Below are positions 8,603 through 16,578 of a stretch of 64,000 nucleotides of DNA, piece by piece. Below the pieces are notes generated by a model. That model was not told the DNA's origin. It searched no databases and saw only the letters and a list, made by a program, of their open reading frames with translations. Position 1 is the first letter of the stretch; each line of letters starts with the position of its first letter. This DNA comes from Aureimonas sp. SA4125 (lineage in GTDB: Bacteria > Pseudomonadota > Alphaproteobacteria > Rhizobiales > Rhizobiaceae): NCBI RefSeq assembly GCF_019973775.1, contig NZ_AP025032.1:4244001-4308000 (forward strand), read 5' to 3'. Position numbers and translations under genes: made by a program.

Positions 8603-9451
8603 TCAGGCCCGGTCGGACCCGATCTGAAGAAAGTCGATGATCGCGGACGTCTGCGCGGCGACCATCGCGGCGCCCCCGGCATGGCGGCAGCCGAGACGTC
8701 GCGCCGCATCCAGCAGCGGGGTCGTCGGCCGCGTCACGATGTCGACGACGGCAACACCCGCGTGAAGGCTCGCGACATCGACGGGCAGGCCGTCGGAGGG
8801 CGACATTCCGACGGGCGAGGCATTGACGAGAAGGTCGAGGTCGCCGGGCACGAGCGCGGCGACGGCCTGCGCCGTCGTGCCGGCGTCGCCGATCCGCCGG
8901 GCGACATCGCGGGCGCGCGCCGCATCCTGGTCGACGATGGCGAGCGAGCGGATGCCGGCGCCGGCGAGGGCGAAGGCGATCGCGCTGCCGGCGCCCCCCG
9001 CGCCGATCAGGCCGACCCGAAGCCCCGCCGGCTCGATGCCGATGCTGCGCGCCGCGCCGATGAGACCCACGCCATCAAAGATGTCGCCGAACCAGTCGCC
9101 GGTCGGCAGCCGGCGCAGGGCGTTGACTGCGCCGACCGACCGTGCGGCCGCGCTGAAGCCTGCGAGCATCGGCATGATCCGGGTTTTGAAGGGCATCGTC
9201 ACGACGATGCCGCCGAGATTGGCGAGCCGCATGAGGGCCGGCATGTCGGCATCGAAGGACGCCGAAGGGAACTGGAACGGCACCATGACGGCATCGATTC
9301 CGCGCCGCGCGAACTCCGCGTTGAAGCTGACCGGCGATTTCACCTGCCGGATCGGATCGCCGACGATGGCAACGATGCGGGTCTCGCCGGTGATGTCGGG
9401 GCGCGAGGCAGAAGGCTTGGTGATGTCGTGGCTGTCGACGGGCGTGTTCAT
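8603..9451 (-). CDS. Shikimate/quinate-dehydrogenase-like oxidoreductase
   Basis: 282 residues of the AroE fold. The N-terminal substrate domain shows KSPVSFNAEF and the catalytic Lys in TMPFKTRIMP; an Asp is kept in GDIFDGVG where AroE has NTDG. The Rossmann domain has GAGGAGSA and LLVNASPVGM. The change near the substrate Asp and the catabolic neighbours (LacI, FAH hydrolase) argue for a catabolic paralogue that oxidises a cyclic hydroxy acid rather than the biosynthetic enzyme. It lies 11 bases after the LacI gene. The substrate is not known. Confidence 0.85.
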   Translation of the reverse strand: MNTPVDSHDITKPSASRPDITGETRIVAIVGDPIRQVKSPVSFNAEFARRGIDAVMVPFQFPSASFDADMPALMRLANLGGIVVTMPFKTRIMPMLAGFSAAARSVGAVNALRRLPTGDWFGDIFDGVGLIGAARSIGIEPAGLRVGLIGAGGAGSAIAFALAGAGIRSLAIVDQDAARARDVARRIGDAGTTAQAVAALVPGDLDLLVNASPVGMSPSDGLPVDVASLHAGVAVVDIVTRPTTPLLDAARRLGCRHAGGAAMVAAQTSAIIDFLQIGSDRA

Positions 9452-9461
9452 GCGATCGTAT

Positions 9462-10550
9462 TCACTCCTTTGGAGGTGGGCCGGAGGACTCGCGAATGAC
9501 GATCTCCGCCTCGCTCTCCAGAGGATAATCGGGCTCGCGCTGCTCGACCCGGTCGACGATCAGCCGCGCCGCGCGGTAGCCGATCTCCTCGCCGGGAACG
9601 CGGACCGTGGTCACGGATACCGCCAGATGGCTCATGATCTCGATGTCGTCGTAACCGACGATCGACACCTCCTCGGGGACGCGTCGTCCGCTGGCGAGGG
9701 CCTCGAGCATGGCGCCGACGGCGAGCGGGGCATTGCCGCAGATGATGGCGGTCGGCTTTGGATCAGTGTCCATCACCTGCGCAAAGAGACGGCGCCCTTC
9801 CTCGATCGTCCACGTCCCGATCGCCAGGTGCTGGGGGCGGACCGCGAGGCCGCGCAAAGCCAGCGCGTCCCGGATCCCGGCAAGCCGGGCGCCGGCGCGG
9901 TCGTTGTTCTCGGTCTCCTGGGCGATCACCGCAAAGCGGACATGTCCGAGATCGGCCAGATAATCCGTCATCTTGACGAGGGCCTTGTGATTGTCCGGGC
10001 CGACGCAACTGCCGTGGAAGGCAGGTTCGTAGATGAAGGAGCTGATAAAGGGCAGGTTGCGCTGCTTCAGGAAGGGCAGCAGTTCGGGATGGTGGGCGAG
10101 ACCGACGAGGATGACGCCGTCGACCCCGCGTTCGGCGAACTTGCGGACCTGCTGAAACTCCAGTTCCGGGTCATATTCGGAACAGGCCAGGAGCAGCGTG
10201 TAGCCCACGTCGAGAAGCTGGCGCTGGATGGCGTTGGCAGCCCGGGGAAAGTCGCCGAGACCGAGGGTTGGAAACACGGCGCCGATGGTCTGCGAGCGGC
10301 CCGTCGTGAAGGCGCGCGCGCGCCCGTCCGGAATCCAGCCGAGCTCGGCGACGGCCAGGGAAATGCGCTCGCGCAATTCCGGAGAAACCACCTCCGGCCG
10401 GTTGATGGCGCGAGACACCGTCGCGGTCGAGACGCCCACGGCTCGCGCCACGTCACGAAGGCCGACGCCGCCCCTGTGGGGCGATTCCGATGCCTCGATC
10501 GCGCGCCGCGGCACTTCGTGCGCCTCGCCCCCCGCCTTCATCCTTGCCAT
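9462..10550 (-). CDS. LacI-family transcriptional regulator
   Basis: 362 residues. The LacI helix-turn-helix with hinge sits at ~30-75 (LRDVARAVGVSTATVSRAIN, then LAVAELGWIPDGRARAF), followed by a periplasmic-binding-protein-like effector domain ending in SIVGYDDIEIMSHLAVSVTT. The start at 10550 has AGGGGA upstream. It is the second gene of a minus-strand operon starting at 11265. Three near-perfect LacI-type operators (11283, 11403, 13136) lie at promoters around it, so it most likely represses its own operon and the divergent CoA-transferase and ABC operons. Confidence 0.93.
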   Translation of the reverse strand: MARMKAGGEAHEVPRRAIEASESPHRGGVGLRDVARAVGVSTATVSRAINRPEVVSPELRERISLAVAELGWIPDGRARAFTTGRSQTIGAVFPTLGLGDFPRAANAIQRQLLDVGYTLLLACSEYDPELEFQQVRKFAERGVDGVILVGLAHHPELLPFLKQRNLPFISSFIYEPAFHGSCVGPDNHKALVKMTDYLADLGHVRFAVIAQETENNDRAGARLAGIRDALALRGLAVRPQHLAIGTWTIEEGRRLFAQVMDTDPKPTAIICGNAPLAVGAMLEALASGRRVPEEVSIVGYDDIEIMSHLAVSVTTVRVPGEEIGYRAARLIVDRVEQREPDYPLESEAEIVIRESSGPPPKE

Positions 10551-10563
10551 GGCGTTCCCCTGC

Positions 10564-11265
10564 TCACCGTCTGAGGCTCGGGCCCGACAACTGCTCGCGG
10601 CCGAGCGAATACTGCAGACGATAGATCCCGCGATCCTCGGGCGGGCAAGTCGCCTCGACAGTTCCAAGGAGGACGTCGAGCTCGCCGGTGAGAATTGCTT
10701 CGAGAGGCTCGGGATTGGTCGCCTCGGCCAGCAGGATCCAGGCGGCCGTCTGGTCCGGCTCGCCGCGCAACGCCTTTTCTGCGGTTGCCCCGCCGTCGGA
10801 ACCCGCTTCGCCGCGCAGGAGATGAACCCCGACCACCCCCCGCTGGTCCCTCAAGTTCTCGAGGCCGGCGGTCAAACGGCCGAGAAATTCCTCAGGCGCG
10901 GCCCGCGTCGCCATCCTCAACGTCGCCACGAAGGCGCCATCGCCTTCACCGGCGGAGTAGACGAGGCTGCATGCCGTCCGGGAGGTCTGGCGGAAATGAC
11001 GCACGACCCGCTTCGTCCATTCGGAGGGAGCGTTGAGGCGCTCGATATATGCCGGAGAGCTGAGGGCGGCCGGCGTATCGGTCTCGTAGAAGTTGAAGTA
11101 TTTCGGCTCACCGCGCACCGCGACATAACGCCGGCCGCGCAGAAATCCTGGTACGGCCACTCGCTCGGGAATGTGCTCGCGAACGTGCCAGGAGAGGAAG
11201 TCAGCCTCCGCCTCATCGGCGATGCCGTTCCAGATCGCCAATACGCCGCCGCCCGCCAGGCCCAT
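10564..11265 (-). CDS. DUF4286-like / dimeric alpha-beta-barrel protein of unknown function
   Basis: 233 residues, function unknown. The N-terminal half looks like a dimeric alpha-beta barrel of the DUF4286/EthD type (FLSWHVREHIPERVAVPGFL, YFNFYET). The second half (~115-230) is less clear and may be a second copy of the same fold. Proteins of this type occur in catabolic operons, sometimes as isomerases or small-molecule-binding partners. It is the first gene of the operon leading into lacI. A LacI operator lies 18 bases upstream of its ATG. Confidence 0.65.
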   Translation of the reverse strand: MGLAGGGVLAIWNGIADEAEADFLSWHVREHIPERVAVPGFLRGRRYVAVRGEPKYFNFYETDTPAALSSPAYIERLNAPSEWTKRVVRHFRQTSRTACSLVYSAGEGDGAFVATLRMATRAAPEEFLGRLTAGLENLRDQRGVVGVHLLRGEAGSDGGATAEKALRGEPDQTAAWILLAEATNPEPLEAILTGELDVLLGTVEATCPPEDRGIYRLQYSLGREQLSGPSLRR

Positions 11266-11282
11266 CTCGAATCCCCTCCTTG

Positions 11283-11296
11283 TGCAACCGGTTGCC
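11283..11296. promoter_or_regulatory. LacI-type operator O1 (left arm)
   Basis: TGCAACCGGTTGCC matches TGNAANCGNTTNCA at all but the last position and contains the perfect palindrome GCAACCGGTTGC. It sits just upstream of the minus-strand gene at 11265, where a bound repressor would block the DUF4286-lacI operon, so autoregulation is likely. Confidence 0.75.
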
Positions 11297-11376
11297 GTCC
11301 TGCTCTTGAAAAGCAGGCTGTCGGTGAAGCGCCCTCTTCGGGGGCCTTAATCGTCCTTGCCATTTCTTGAGACCGC

Positions 11377-11406
11377 TTGACAAGGTCTGGTCCGGTTCAG
11401 TATGCA
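11377..11406 (+). promoter_or_regulatory. Promoter of the CoA-transferase gene
   Basis: A perfect -35 TTGACA (11377-11382) and a weak -10 TATGCA (11401-11406) are separated by 18 bases. The -10 lies inside LacI operator O2, so repressor binding would exclude RNA polymerase. The coding start follows at 11457. Confidence 0.6.
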
Positions 11407-11416
11407 ATCGGTTACA
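11403..11416. promoter_or_regulatory. LacI-type operator O2 (right arm)
   Basis: TGCAATCGGTTACA matches the LacI-family consensus TGNAANCGNTTNCA at every fixed position. It overlaps the -10 of the promoter that drives the CoA-transferase gene at 11457. With O1 it brackets the divergent intergenic region, spaced 120 bases centre to centre, which could allow looping. Confidence 0.8.
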
Positions 11417-11456
11417 TGACAAATCGGACCGTTGTCAACGGTGGCAGGGAGGCGAA

Positions 11457-13088
11457 ATGAGAGTCATCACGGCGAGTGAGGCGGCAAGCCTCATCGAGCC
11501 CGGCGACAGCGTTCTCGTCAGCGGTTCGGGCGGCGGCCACTGCGTTCCCGAGGCGGTGCTGGCGGCGATCGAGGCGCGTTTCCTCGACGTCGGCGAGCCG
11601 CGCGACCTCACCCTGATCCACGCGGTCGGCATCGGGGATCGCCAGCTGAAGGGTGCGGCACGGTTCCGCCACCCCGGCATGCTGAAGCGGTCGCTGACGA
11701 GCGCCCTGGTTGATTCGCCGCCGCTGATCAAGCTGGCGCTCGACGAGGCGATCGAATCCTACACCATTCCGCAGGGCGTCATCTCGCAGCTTGTCCGCGA
11801 GATCGCCGGTGGTCGGCCCGGGCTCATTACCCGCACGGGTCTTCATACCTTCGTCGATCCGCGCCAGTCGGGAGGACGCCAGAACGAGGCCGCGAAGGAG
11901 GACATTGTCGAACTCCTCACCATCGGCGGCGAGGAATGGCTTCGATTCAAGCCTTTCCCGCTCGACGTCGTGATCCTGCGCGGGACCACCGCGGACGAGG
12001 ACGGCAACGTCTCGATGGAAGAGGAGGCGATTCCGGGCGAGATGCTTTCCTGCGCCCAGGCCGCCCGGCGCCTCGGCGCCGCCGTCGTCGTCCAGGTCAA
12101 GCGGCTGGCACGGCGGGGCACCCTGCCCCAGCGCAGCGTCCGCATTCCCGGCATTCTCGTCGACTATGTCGTGGTCGACCCGGAGCAGCGCCAGACCTAT
12201 GCCAGCGCCTACGAGCCCAGCTATGCCGGCGAGATGCGGGTGACGACGGAGGCCATGCGCCGTCTGCCGTTCACCGAGCGCAAGATCATCGCCCGCCGCG
12301 CGGCAATGGAGATCATTCCCGGTGCCGTCTGCAACCTCGGCGCGGGAATCTCGACCGGCGTGTCGGCCGTTGCGGCCGAGGAGGGCATCCTCGACAGCAT
12401 CACCCTCAGCAACGAGCAGGGCTTCATCGGCGGCGCGCCGATGACCGGGCCCGATTCCGGGGCCGCGCAGAACTTCGACGCCATGGTCGACCAGCCCTAC
12501 CAGTTCGACTTCTACGACGGTGGCGGGCTCGACATCGCCTTCCTGTCCTTTGCCGAGATCGACGCCGCCGGAAACGTCAATGTCAGCCGCTTCGGCGATA
12601 CCATTGTCGGCATCGGCGGCTTCATCAACATCAGCCAGAACGCCCGCAAGGTCGTGTTCAGCGGCACGTTCACGGCCGGCGGCCTGCGCGTCGAGGGCGG
12701 CGGCGGCAAGTTGACGGTTCTGGAAGAGGGGCGGCATTCCAAGTTCGTCGAGGCGGTACGGCAGATCTGCTACAGCGGCGCCTTTGCTCGTGAGGAAGGA
12801 CGCAAGGCCCTGTTCGTCACCGAACGCGCCGTCTTCGATGTCGGGGCGGCGGGACTGGAACTCGTGGAGATCGCCCCGGGTGTCGATCTCGAACGCGATA
12901 TCTTCGCCCACATGGCGTTCCGGCCGAGCGTCTCCCCGAGCCTTCAGCTCATGGATGCACGGCTTTTCAAGCCCGAACCGATGGGATTGGCCGCCGAGTT
13001 CGGCAAGTTCGGCCACAGTGCCCGCTCCCCCCGCCGCAGGCTCGCGGCGGAGGCGGGCCTTGGCGGAAAAGATCGCGCCGCGGCCTGA
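11457..13088 (+). CDS. Acyl-CoA:carboxylate CoA-transferase (family I, fused alpha-beta)
   Basis: 543 residues; both CoA-transferase halves lie in one chain as in propionate/acetate CoA-transferases (YdiF type). The glycine-rich N-terminal motif is VSGSGGGHCVPE and the C-terminal half carries the catalytic Glu in LSNEQGFIGG (about Glu320), which forms the covalent glutamyl-CoA. It would activate an organic acid by moving CoA from acetyl- or succinyl-CoA. CAGGGAGG precedes the ATG. Control by LacI through O2 and position before the ABC/MaoC/enoyl-CoA-hydratase genes suggest it activates the imported acid for beta-oxidation-like steps. Confidence 0.9.
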   Translation: MRVITASEAASLIEPGDSVLVSGSGGGHCVPEAVLAAIEARFLDVGEPRDLTLIHAVGIGDRQLKGAARFRHPGMLKRSLTSALVDSPPLIKLALDEAIESYTIPQGVISQLVREIAGGRPGLITRTGLHTFVDPRQSGGRQNEAAKEDIVELLTIGGEEWLRFKPFPLDVVILRGTTADEDGNVSMEEEAIPGEMLSCAQAARRLGAAVVVQVKRLARRGTLPQRSVRIPGILVDYVVVDPEQRQTYASAYEPSYAGEMRVTTEAMRRLPFTERKIIARRAAMEIIPGAVCNLGAGISTGVSAVAAEEGILDSITLSNEQGFIGGAPMTGPDSGAAQNFDAMVDQPYQFDFYDGGGLDIAFLSFAEIDAAGNVNVSRFGDTIVGIGGFINISQNARKVVFSGTFTAGGLRVEGGGGKLTVLEEGRHSKFVEAVRQICYSGAFAREEGRKALFVTERAVFDVGAAGLELVEIAPGVDLERDIFAHMAFRPSVSPSLQLMDARLFKPEPMGLAAEFGKFGHSARSPRRRLAAEAGLGGKDRAAA

Positions 13089-13135
13089 CGGTCGGCCTGC
13101 GCCACCCCGTCGGGGTGGAACACGGCGTGGGAAAA

Positions 13136-13149
13136 TGCAAGCGGATACA
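13136..13149. promoter_or_regulatory. LacI-type operator O3, upstream of the ABC operon
   Basis: TGCAAGCGGATACA agrees with TGNAANCGNTTNCA at 9 of 10 fixed positions (one T replaced by A). It lies 107 bases upstream of the permease start and after the CoA-transferase stop, placing the downstream operon under the same LacI regulator. No clear -35/-10 pair is visible here, so it could also act as a roadblock to read-through. Confidence 0.65.
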
Positions 13150-13255
13150 TTCCGTCCGCCGGGAGGGCGACCGGGTAGCGCCCGGGTCAGCCGAGGGCAG
13201 AGGGACGGAGCGGCAAGGCTTCCCTAAGGGAGCCACCGAACAGGGAGGAAGGTCG

Positions 13256-14116
13256 ATGGCCATTCAGCAGATGACGCCCGCGCCGGGTCTTTCAGGTCCC
13301 GTGGCGGCAGACACGCAGGAGCCCGCAGCACGCGGCCCCTCGAAGGCGATGCGGCGGGCGCGCGCGCTCGGGTGGAATTCGCTTCCGCCCCTCACATTCC
13401 TGGTGATCATCGCCTTCTGGTCGCTCTCGGTGCGCTTCTTCGAGATCCCGGCCTACCTGCTGCCGGCGCCCGGCGCGGTGTTTTCCCGCGTCATTTCCGA
13501 TGCGCCGATGCTCTGGACGCATTCTCTGGTGACGCTGACGGAGATCGTCCTCGGCTTCGGGCTGACGCTGCTGACCGCCATTCCAATCGGCCTCGTGATC
13601 GCCCTGTCACCGCTCGCCCGGCAGGTCCTCTATCCGCCGATCATGCTTCTCCAGCTCGTCCCGAAGATCGCGGTCGCGCCGCTGTTCCTGGTCTGGCTCG
13701 GCTTCGGCATGGAATCGAAGGTTCTTCTCACCGTCCTCATGACTTTCTTTCCGCTGCTCATCGCCAGCATCAGCGGTTTCCAGATCCTCGACCAGCGGCT
13801 TCTCTATCTGACACGCTCGATGGGCGCCTCGATATGGCAGACGTTCCGCTACCTGCGCGTGCCCTCGGCGCTCCCCGTGATCTTCTCCGGCGTCAAGACG
13901 TCGGCCACCATCGCGGCCACCGCGGCCATCGTCGCCGAATTCGTCGGCGCCAACCAGGGTCTGGGCTACGTGCTTCTGCGCGGCACCAGCACCATGGACA
14001 TCGAACTGACCTTCGCCGTCCTCGTCGTCCTGACGTTCATCGGTATCCTGATCAACTACGTCGTCGAGTTCAGCGAATGGTTGATGACGCCCTGGCAGCG
14101 ATCCGGGGCGGACTAA
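13256..14116 (+). CDS. ABC transporter permease, SsuC/TauC type
   Basis: 286 residues with about six membrane helices and the EAA loop (TRSMGASIWQTFRYLRVPSA). The N-terminus carries a ~35-residue hydrophilic Ala/Pro-rich leader before the first helix. CAGGGAGGAAGG lies before the ATG. It is the first gene of the operon permease - binding protein - MaoC - ATPase - enoyl-CoA hydratase, where the transporter genes are interleaved with enzymes. It partners the products at 14173 and 15741. Confidence 0.92.
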   Translation: MAIQQMTPAPGLSGPVAADTQEPAARGPSKAMRRARALGWNSLPPLTFLVIIAFWSLSVRFFEIPAYLLPAPGAVFSRVISDAPMLWTHSLVTLTEIVLGFGLTLLTAIPIGLVIALSPLARQVLYPPIMLLQLVPKIAVAPLFLVWLGFGMESKVLLTVLMTFFPLLIASISGFQILDQRLLYLTRSMGASIWQTFRYLRVPSALPVIFSGVKTSATIAATAAIVAEFVGANQGLGYVLLRGTSTMDIELTFAVLVVLTFIGILINYVVEFSEWLMTPWQRSGAD

Positions 14117-14172
14117 CCGGCGCCCGCCCGGGAGGGGCGGCCGTCATCATTTCAATCCTGGGAGGAACCAAC

Positions 14173-15171
14173 ATGCTGCATATCCTGAAGACCACCGCCG
14201 CGGCGGGACTGCTCGCGATGACCGCGCTGACGGGCACCGCCGCCGCCCAGACCGCCGTCACCTTCCAGCTCAACTGGACGGCCGGCGGCGCGAATGCGGG
14301 CTTCGCGGCGGCGCTGCAACAAGGCTTCTACAAGGAAGCCGGCCTCGACGTGACCATCGTCCAGGGCAATGGCTCGGGCAACACCGCCCAGCTCGTCGCC
14401 AGCGGCCAGTCGCAGCTCGCCTATGCCGACGCGGTCGCCGTCAGCCAGCTGATCGCCAAGGGCGCGCCGATGCGCGTCGTCTCGACGATCTACCAGTCCA
14501 ACCCGAACGAGCTGATCGCGCTGAAGGCGACCGGCATCAAGTCCTTCGCCGACCTCAAGGGCAAGACCATCGGCGTGCCGTCGGGCTCGTCGCAGACGAC
14601 GATGCTGCCGCTTCTGCTGAAGGCCAACGAACTCCAGGAATCCGACCTGCAGCTCCTCAACATGCCGATGACCTCGATGGTGCCAAGCCTGCTCACGGGC
14701 CAGGTCCAGGCGATCCTCGGCTCGCTCGACGCCTATGCCATCCAGCTTCGGGCCCAGGGCGCCGAGATCGACGAGTTTCCTTTCGCCGACAACGGCGTCC
14801 CGACGGTCTCGACTTCGATCTTCGCTGCCAACGACTTCCTCGAGAAGAACCCTGAAGTCGTGAAGAGCTTCATCGCCGCAAGCCTGAAGGGCTGGAGCTT
14901 TGCCCTCGACAAGCCGGCAGAGGCCGTGGCGGACGTCAAGGAACTCTTCCCCGACTCCGACGAGAAGCTGGTCGCGGCAGAGCTGGCCGCCATCACGCCC
15001 TTGTTCTGCAGCGGCGACGCCAAGTTCATCGGAAGGGCCGAACCGGCCCAGTGGGTCAAGACCCAGGAGCTGCTCTCGCAGGTCGGCCTCCTGCCCAACG
15101 GCCAGGATCCCGTCACTTACTACACCAATGACTACCTGCCGCCCGAGGGCGACCTTCGTCCCTGCCAGTAA
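14173..15171 (+). CDS. ABC transporter substrate-binding protein, NMT1/TauT type
   Basis: 332 residues with a signal peptide (MLHILKTTAAAGLLAMTALT, then GTAAAQ). The fold is NMT1/TauA-like: LNWTAGGANAGFAAALQQGF, VQGNGSGNTAQLVASGQSQL, GVPSGSSQTTMLP. GGGAGGAACC precedes the ATG. Its sequence differs clearly from the two binding proteins at 1315 and 4811, so this is a separate importer. The surrounding CoA enzymes suggest an organic acid, possibly alicyclic or aromatic, but the ligand is unknown. Confidence 0.92.
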   Translation: MLHILKTTAAAGLLAMTALTGTAAAQTAVTFQLNWTAGGANAGFAAALQQGFYKEAGLDVTIVQGNGSGNTAQLVASGQSQLAYADAVAVSQLIAKGAPMRVVSTIYQSNPNELIALKATGIKSFADLKGKTIGVPSGSSQTTMLPLLLKANELQESDLQLLNMPMTSMVPSLLTGQVQAILGSLDAYAIQLRAQGAEIDEFPFADNGVPTVSTSIFAANDFLEKNPEVVKSFIAASLKGWSFALDKPAEAVADVKELFPDSDEKLVAAELAAITPLFCSGDAKFIGRAEPAQWVKTQELLSQVGLLPNGQDPVTYYTNDYLPPEGDLRPCQ

Positions 15172-15184
15172 GGCTGCACCGAAG

Positions 15185-15206
15185 GCCCCCGGCATCGGCC
15201 GGGGGC
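15185..15206 (+). terminator. Strong GC stem-loop after the binding-protein gene
   Basis: A perfect 9-bp stem (GCCCCCGGC / GCCGGGGGC) with loop ATCG begins 13 bases after the binding-protein stop. No T-tract follows. It is probably a partial terminator or 3'-end stabiliser that keeps the binding-protein message above the downstream genes. Confidence 0.55.
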
Positions 15207-15238
15207 TCTCCGCCCGCCATCCAGCCCAGGACAAACCG

Positions 15239-15724
15239 ATGAGCTATCGCTTCGACGACCTCTTTACCGGCATGCGCTTCCGCAGCCCAGGTCGCACCGT
15301 GGGCGAGGCAGACGTCATGGCCTTTGCGGGCCTGACCGGCGATTTCTCGGAACTGCATACCAGCGACGTATACGCGGCCAAAAGCCAGTTCGGTCGCCGC
15401 GTCGCGCACGGCATGCTCGGCCTGTCCTTTGCCCATGGTCTGATGTGGGCGCGGACGGGCGAGTTGCGCGAAACGGCGATCGCCTTTCTGGGGATTTCCG
15501 ACTGGCGGTTCGTCGGCCCGATCTTCCTCGGCGACACGATTTTCGTGAGCTACGTCATTGCCGAAATCCGCGATTCCCGCTCCCGACCGGACCAGGCGAT
15601 CGCGACCTTCGATGTCGAGCTCGTGAACCAGCGCGACGAAGTCGTGCAGAAGGGGCGCAAGGCGCTTCTTCTTTCCAAGACACCCCTTGCCGCCGTTGCG
15701 GCATCCGCCGCTCCCGCGGCCTGA
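15239..15724 (+). CDS. MaoC-like (R)-specific enoyl-CoA hydratase/dehydratase
   Basis: 161 residues, a single hot-dog fold of the MaoC family, which hydrates enoyl-CoAs or dehydrates hydroxyacyl-CoAs. The catalytic Asp and His are in GDFSELHTSD (about Asp35 and His40), followed by RVAHGMLGLSFAHGL. The C-terminal ~15 residues are an Ala-rich tail. It sits between the binding protein and ATPase genes of one operon, which ties the importer to CoA-thioester metabolism. Confidence 0.88.
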   Translation: MSYRFDDLFTGMRFRSPGRTVGEADVMAFAGLTGDFSELHTSDVYAAKSQFGRRVAHGMLGLSFAHGLMWARTGELRETAIAFLGISDWRFVGPIFLGDTIFVSYVIAEIRDSRSRPDQAIATFDVELVNQRDEVVQKGRKALLLSKTPLAAVAASAAPAA

Positions 15725-15740
15725 ACGGCAGGAGGCTACC

Positions 15741-16574
15741 ATGGCGCTTTCCGAGACCCACGCCGAGAAGACCGGCGTTCCCATCTCCATCCGCAACGTC
15801 TCGAAGGTTTTCGGTGAGGGCGGGGACACGCCCTTCCGCGCCATGGGTCCGGTCGACCTCGAGATCCCGGCCGGCCAGTTCATCTCCGTCGTCGGCGCGT
15901 CCGGCTGCGGCAAGAGCACGCTGATGCTGATGGTGGCGGGGCTGATGAAGCACTCGACCGGCGAGATCCTCTGCGACGGCAAGGCCGTCACCCGTCCGAT
16001 CACCAATGTCGGCATCGCCTTCCAGGACCATCTGCTCCTGGATTTTCGCACGGCTTTCGACAATGTCATGCTGCACGCCGACATCCGCGGGCTCGACCGC
16101 AAGATGATCGCCGACCGCGCCCGGGACCTCTTCGCTCAGCTCCGGCTCGAGCACGCCATGGACAAATACCCGCGCCAGCTTTCCGGCGGCATGCGCCAAC
16201 GCGTCTCGCTGATCCGGACCCTCGTCCACGAGCCGGACGTGCTCCTGATGGACGAGCCCTTCGGCGCGCTCGATGCCCTCACCCGGTTGCAGGTGCGCAC
16301 CGATCTCGAGCAGCTCTGGCTTCGCCGCCGCCCCACCGTGATCTTCATCACCCACAGCGTCGAAGAGGCCGTCGGCCTCTCCGACCGCATCATCGTCATG
16401 AGCCCGAGCCCGGGCGTGGTGGTCGACGACATCACGGTCAGCCTCCCGCGCCCGCGCCCGATCGTCCTTGGCGACGCTCCCGATTTTGCCTCCTACGTCG
16501 ATCGCATCCACCAGCATTTCGAGCGCATGGGCGTGCTGCACGGCGTCACGCCGCAGACCAAGATCGCGAGCTGA
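15741..16574 (+). CDS. ABC transporter ATP-binding protein, SsuB/TauB type
   Basis: 277 residues. Walker A GASGCGKST is at ~52-60, the Q-loop is FQDHLLL, the signature LSGGMRQR is at ~147-154, Walker B VLLMDEP is at ~167-173, and the switch His is in ITHSVEEA. GGCAGGAGG precedes the ATG. It energises the importer formed with the permease at 13256 and the binding protein at 14173. Confidence 0.93.
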   Translation: MALSETHAEKTGVPISIRNVSKVFGEGGDTPFRAMGPVDLEIPAGQFISVVGASGCGKSTLMLMVAGLMKHSTGEILCDGKAVTRPITNVGIAFQDHLLLDFRTAFDNVMLHADIRGLDRKMIADRARDLFAQLRLEHAMDKYPRQLSGGMRQRVSLIRTLVHEPDVLLMDEPFGALDALTRLQVRTDLEQLWLRRRPTVIFITHSVEEAVGLSDRIIVMSPSPGVVVDDITVSLPRPRPIVLGDAPDFASYVDRIHQHFERMGVLHGVTPQTKIAS

Positions 16575-16578
16575 CCCG

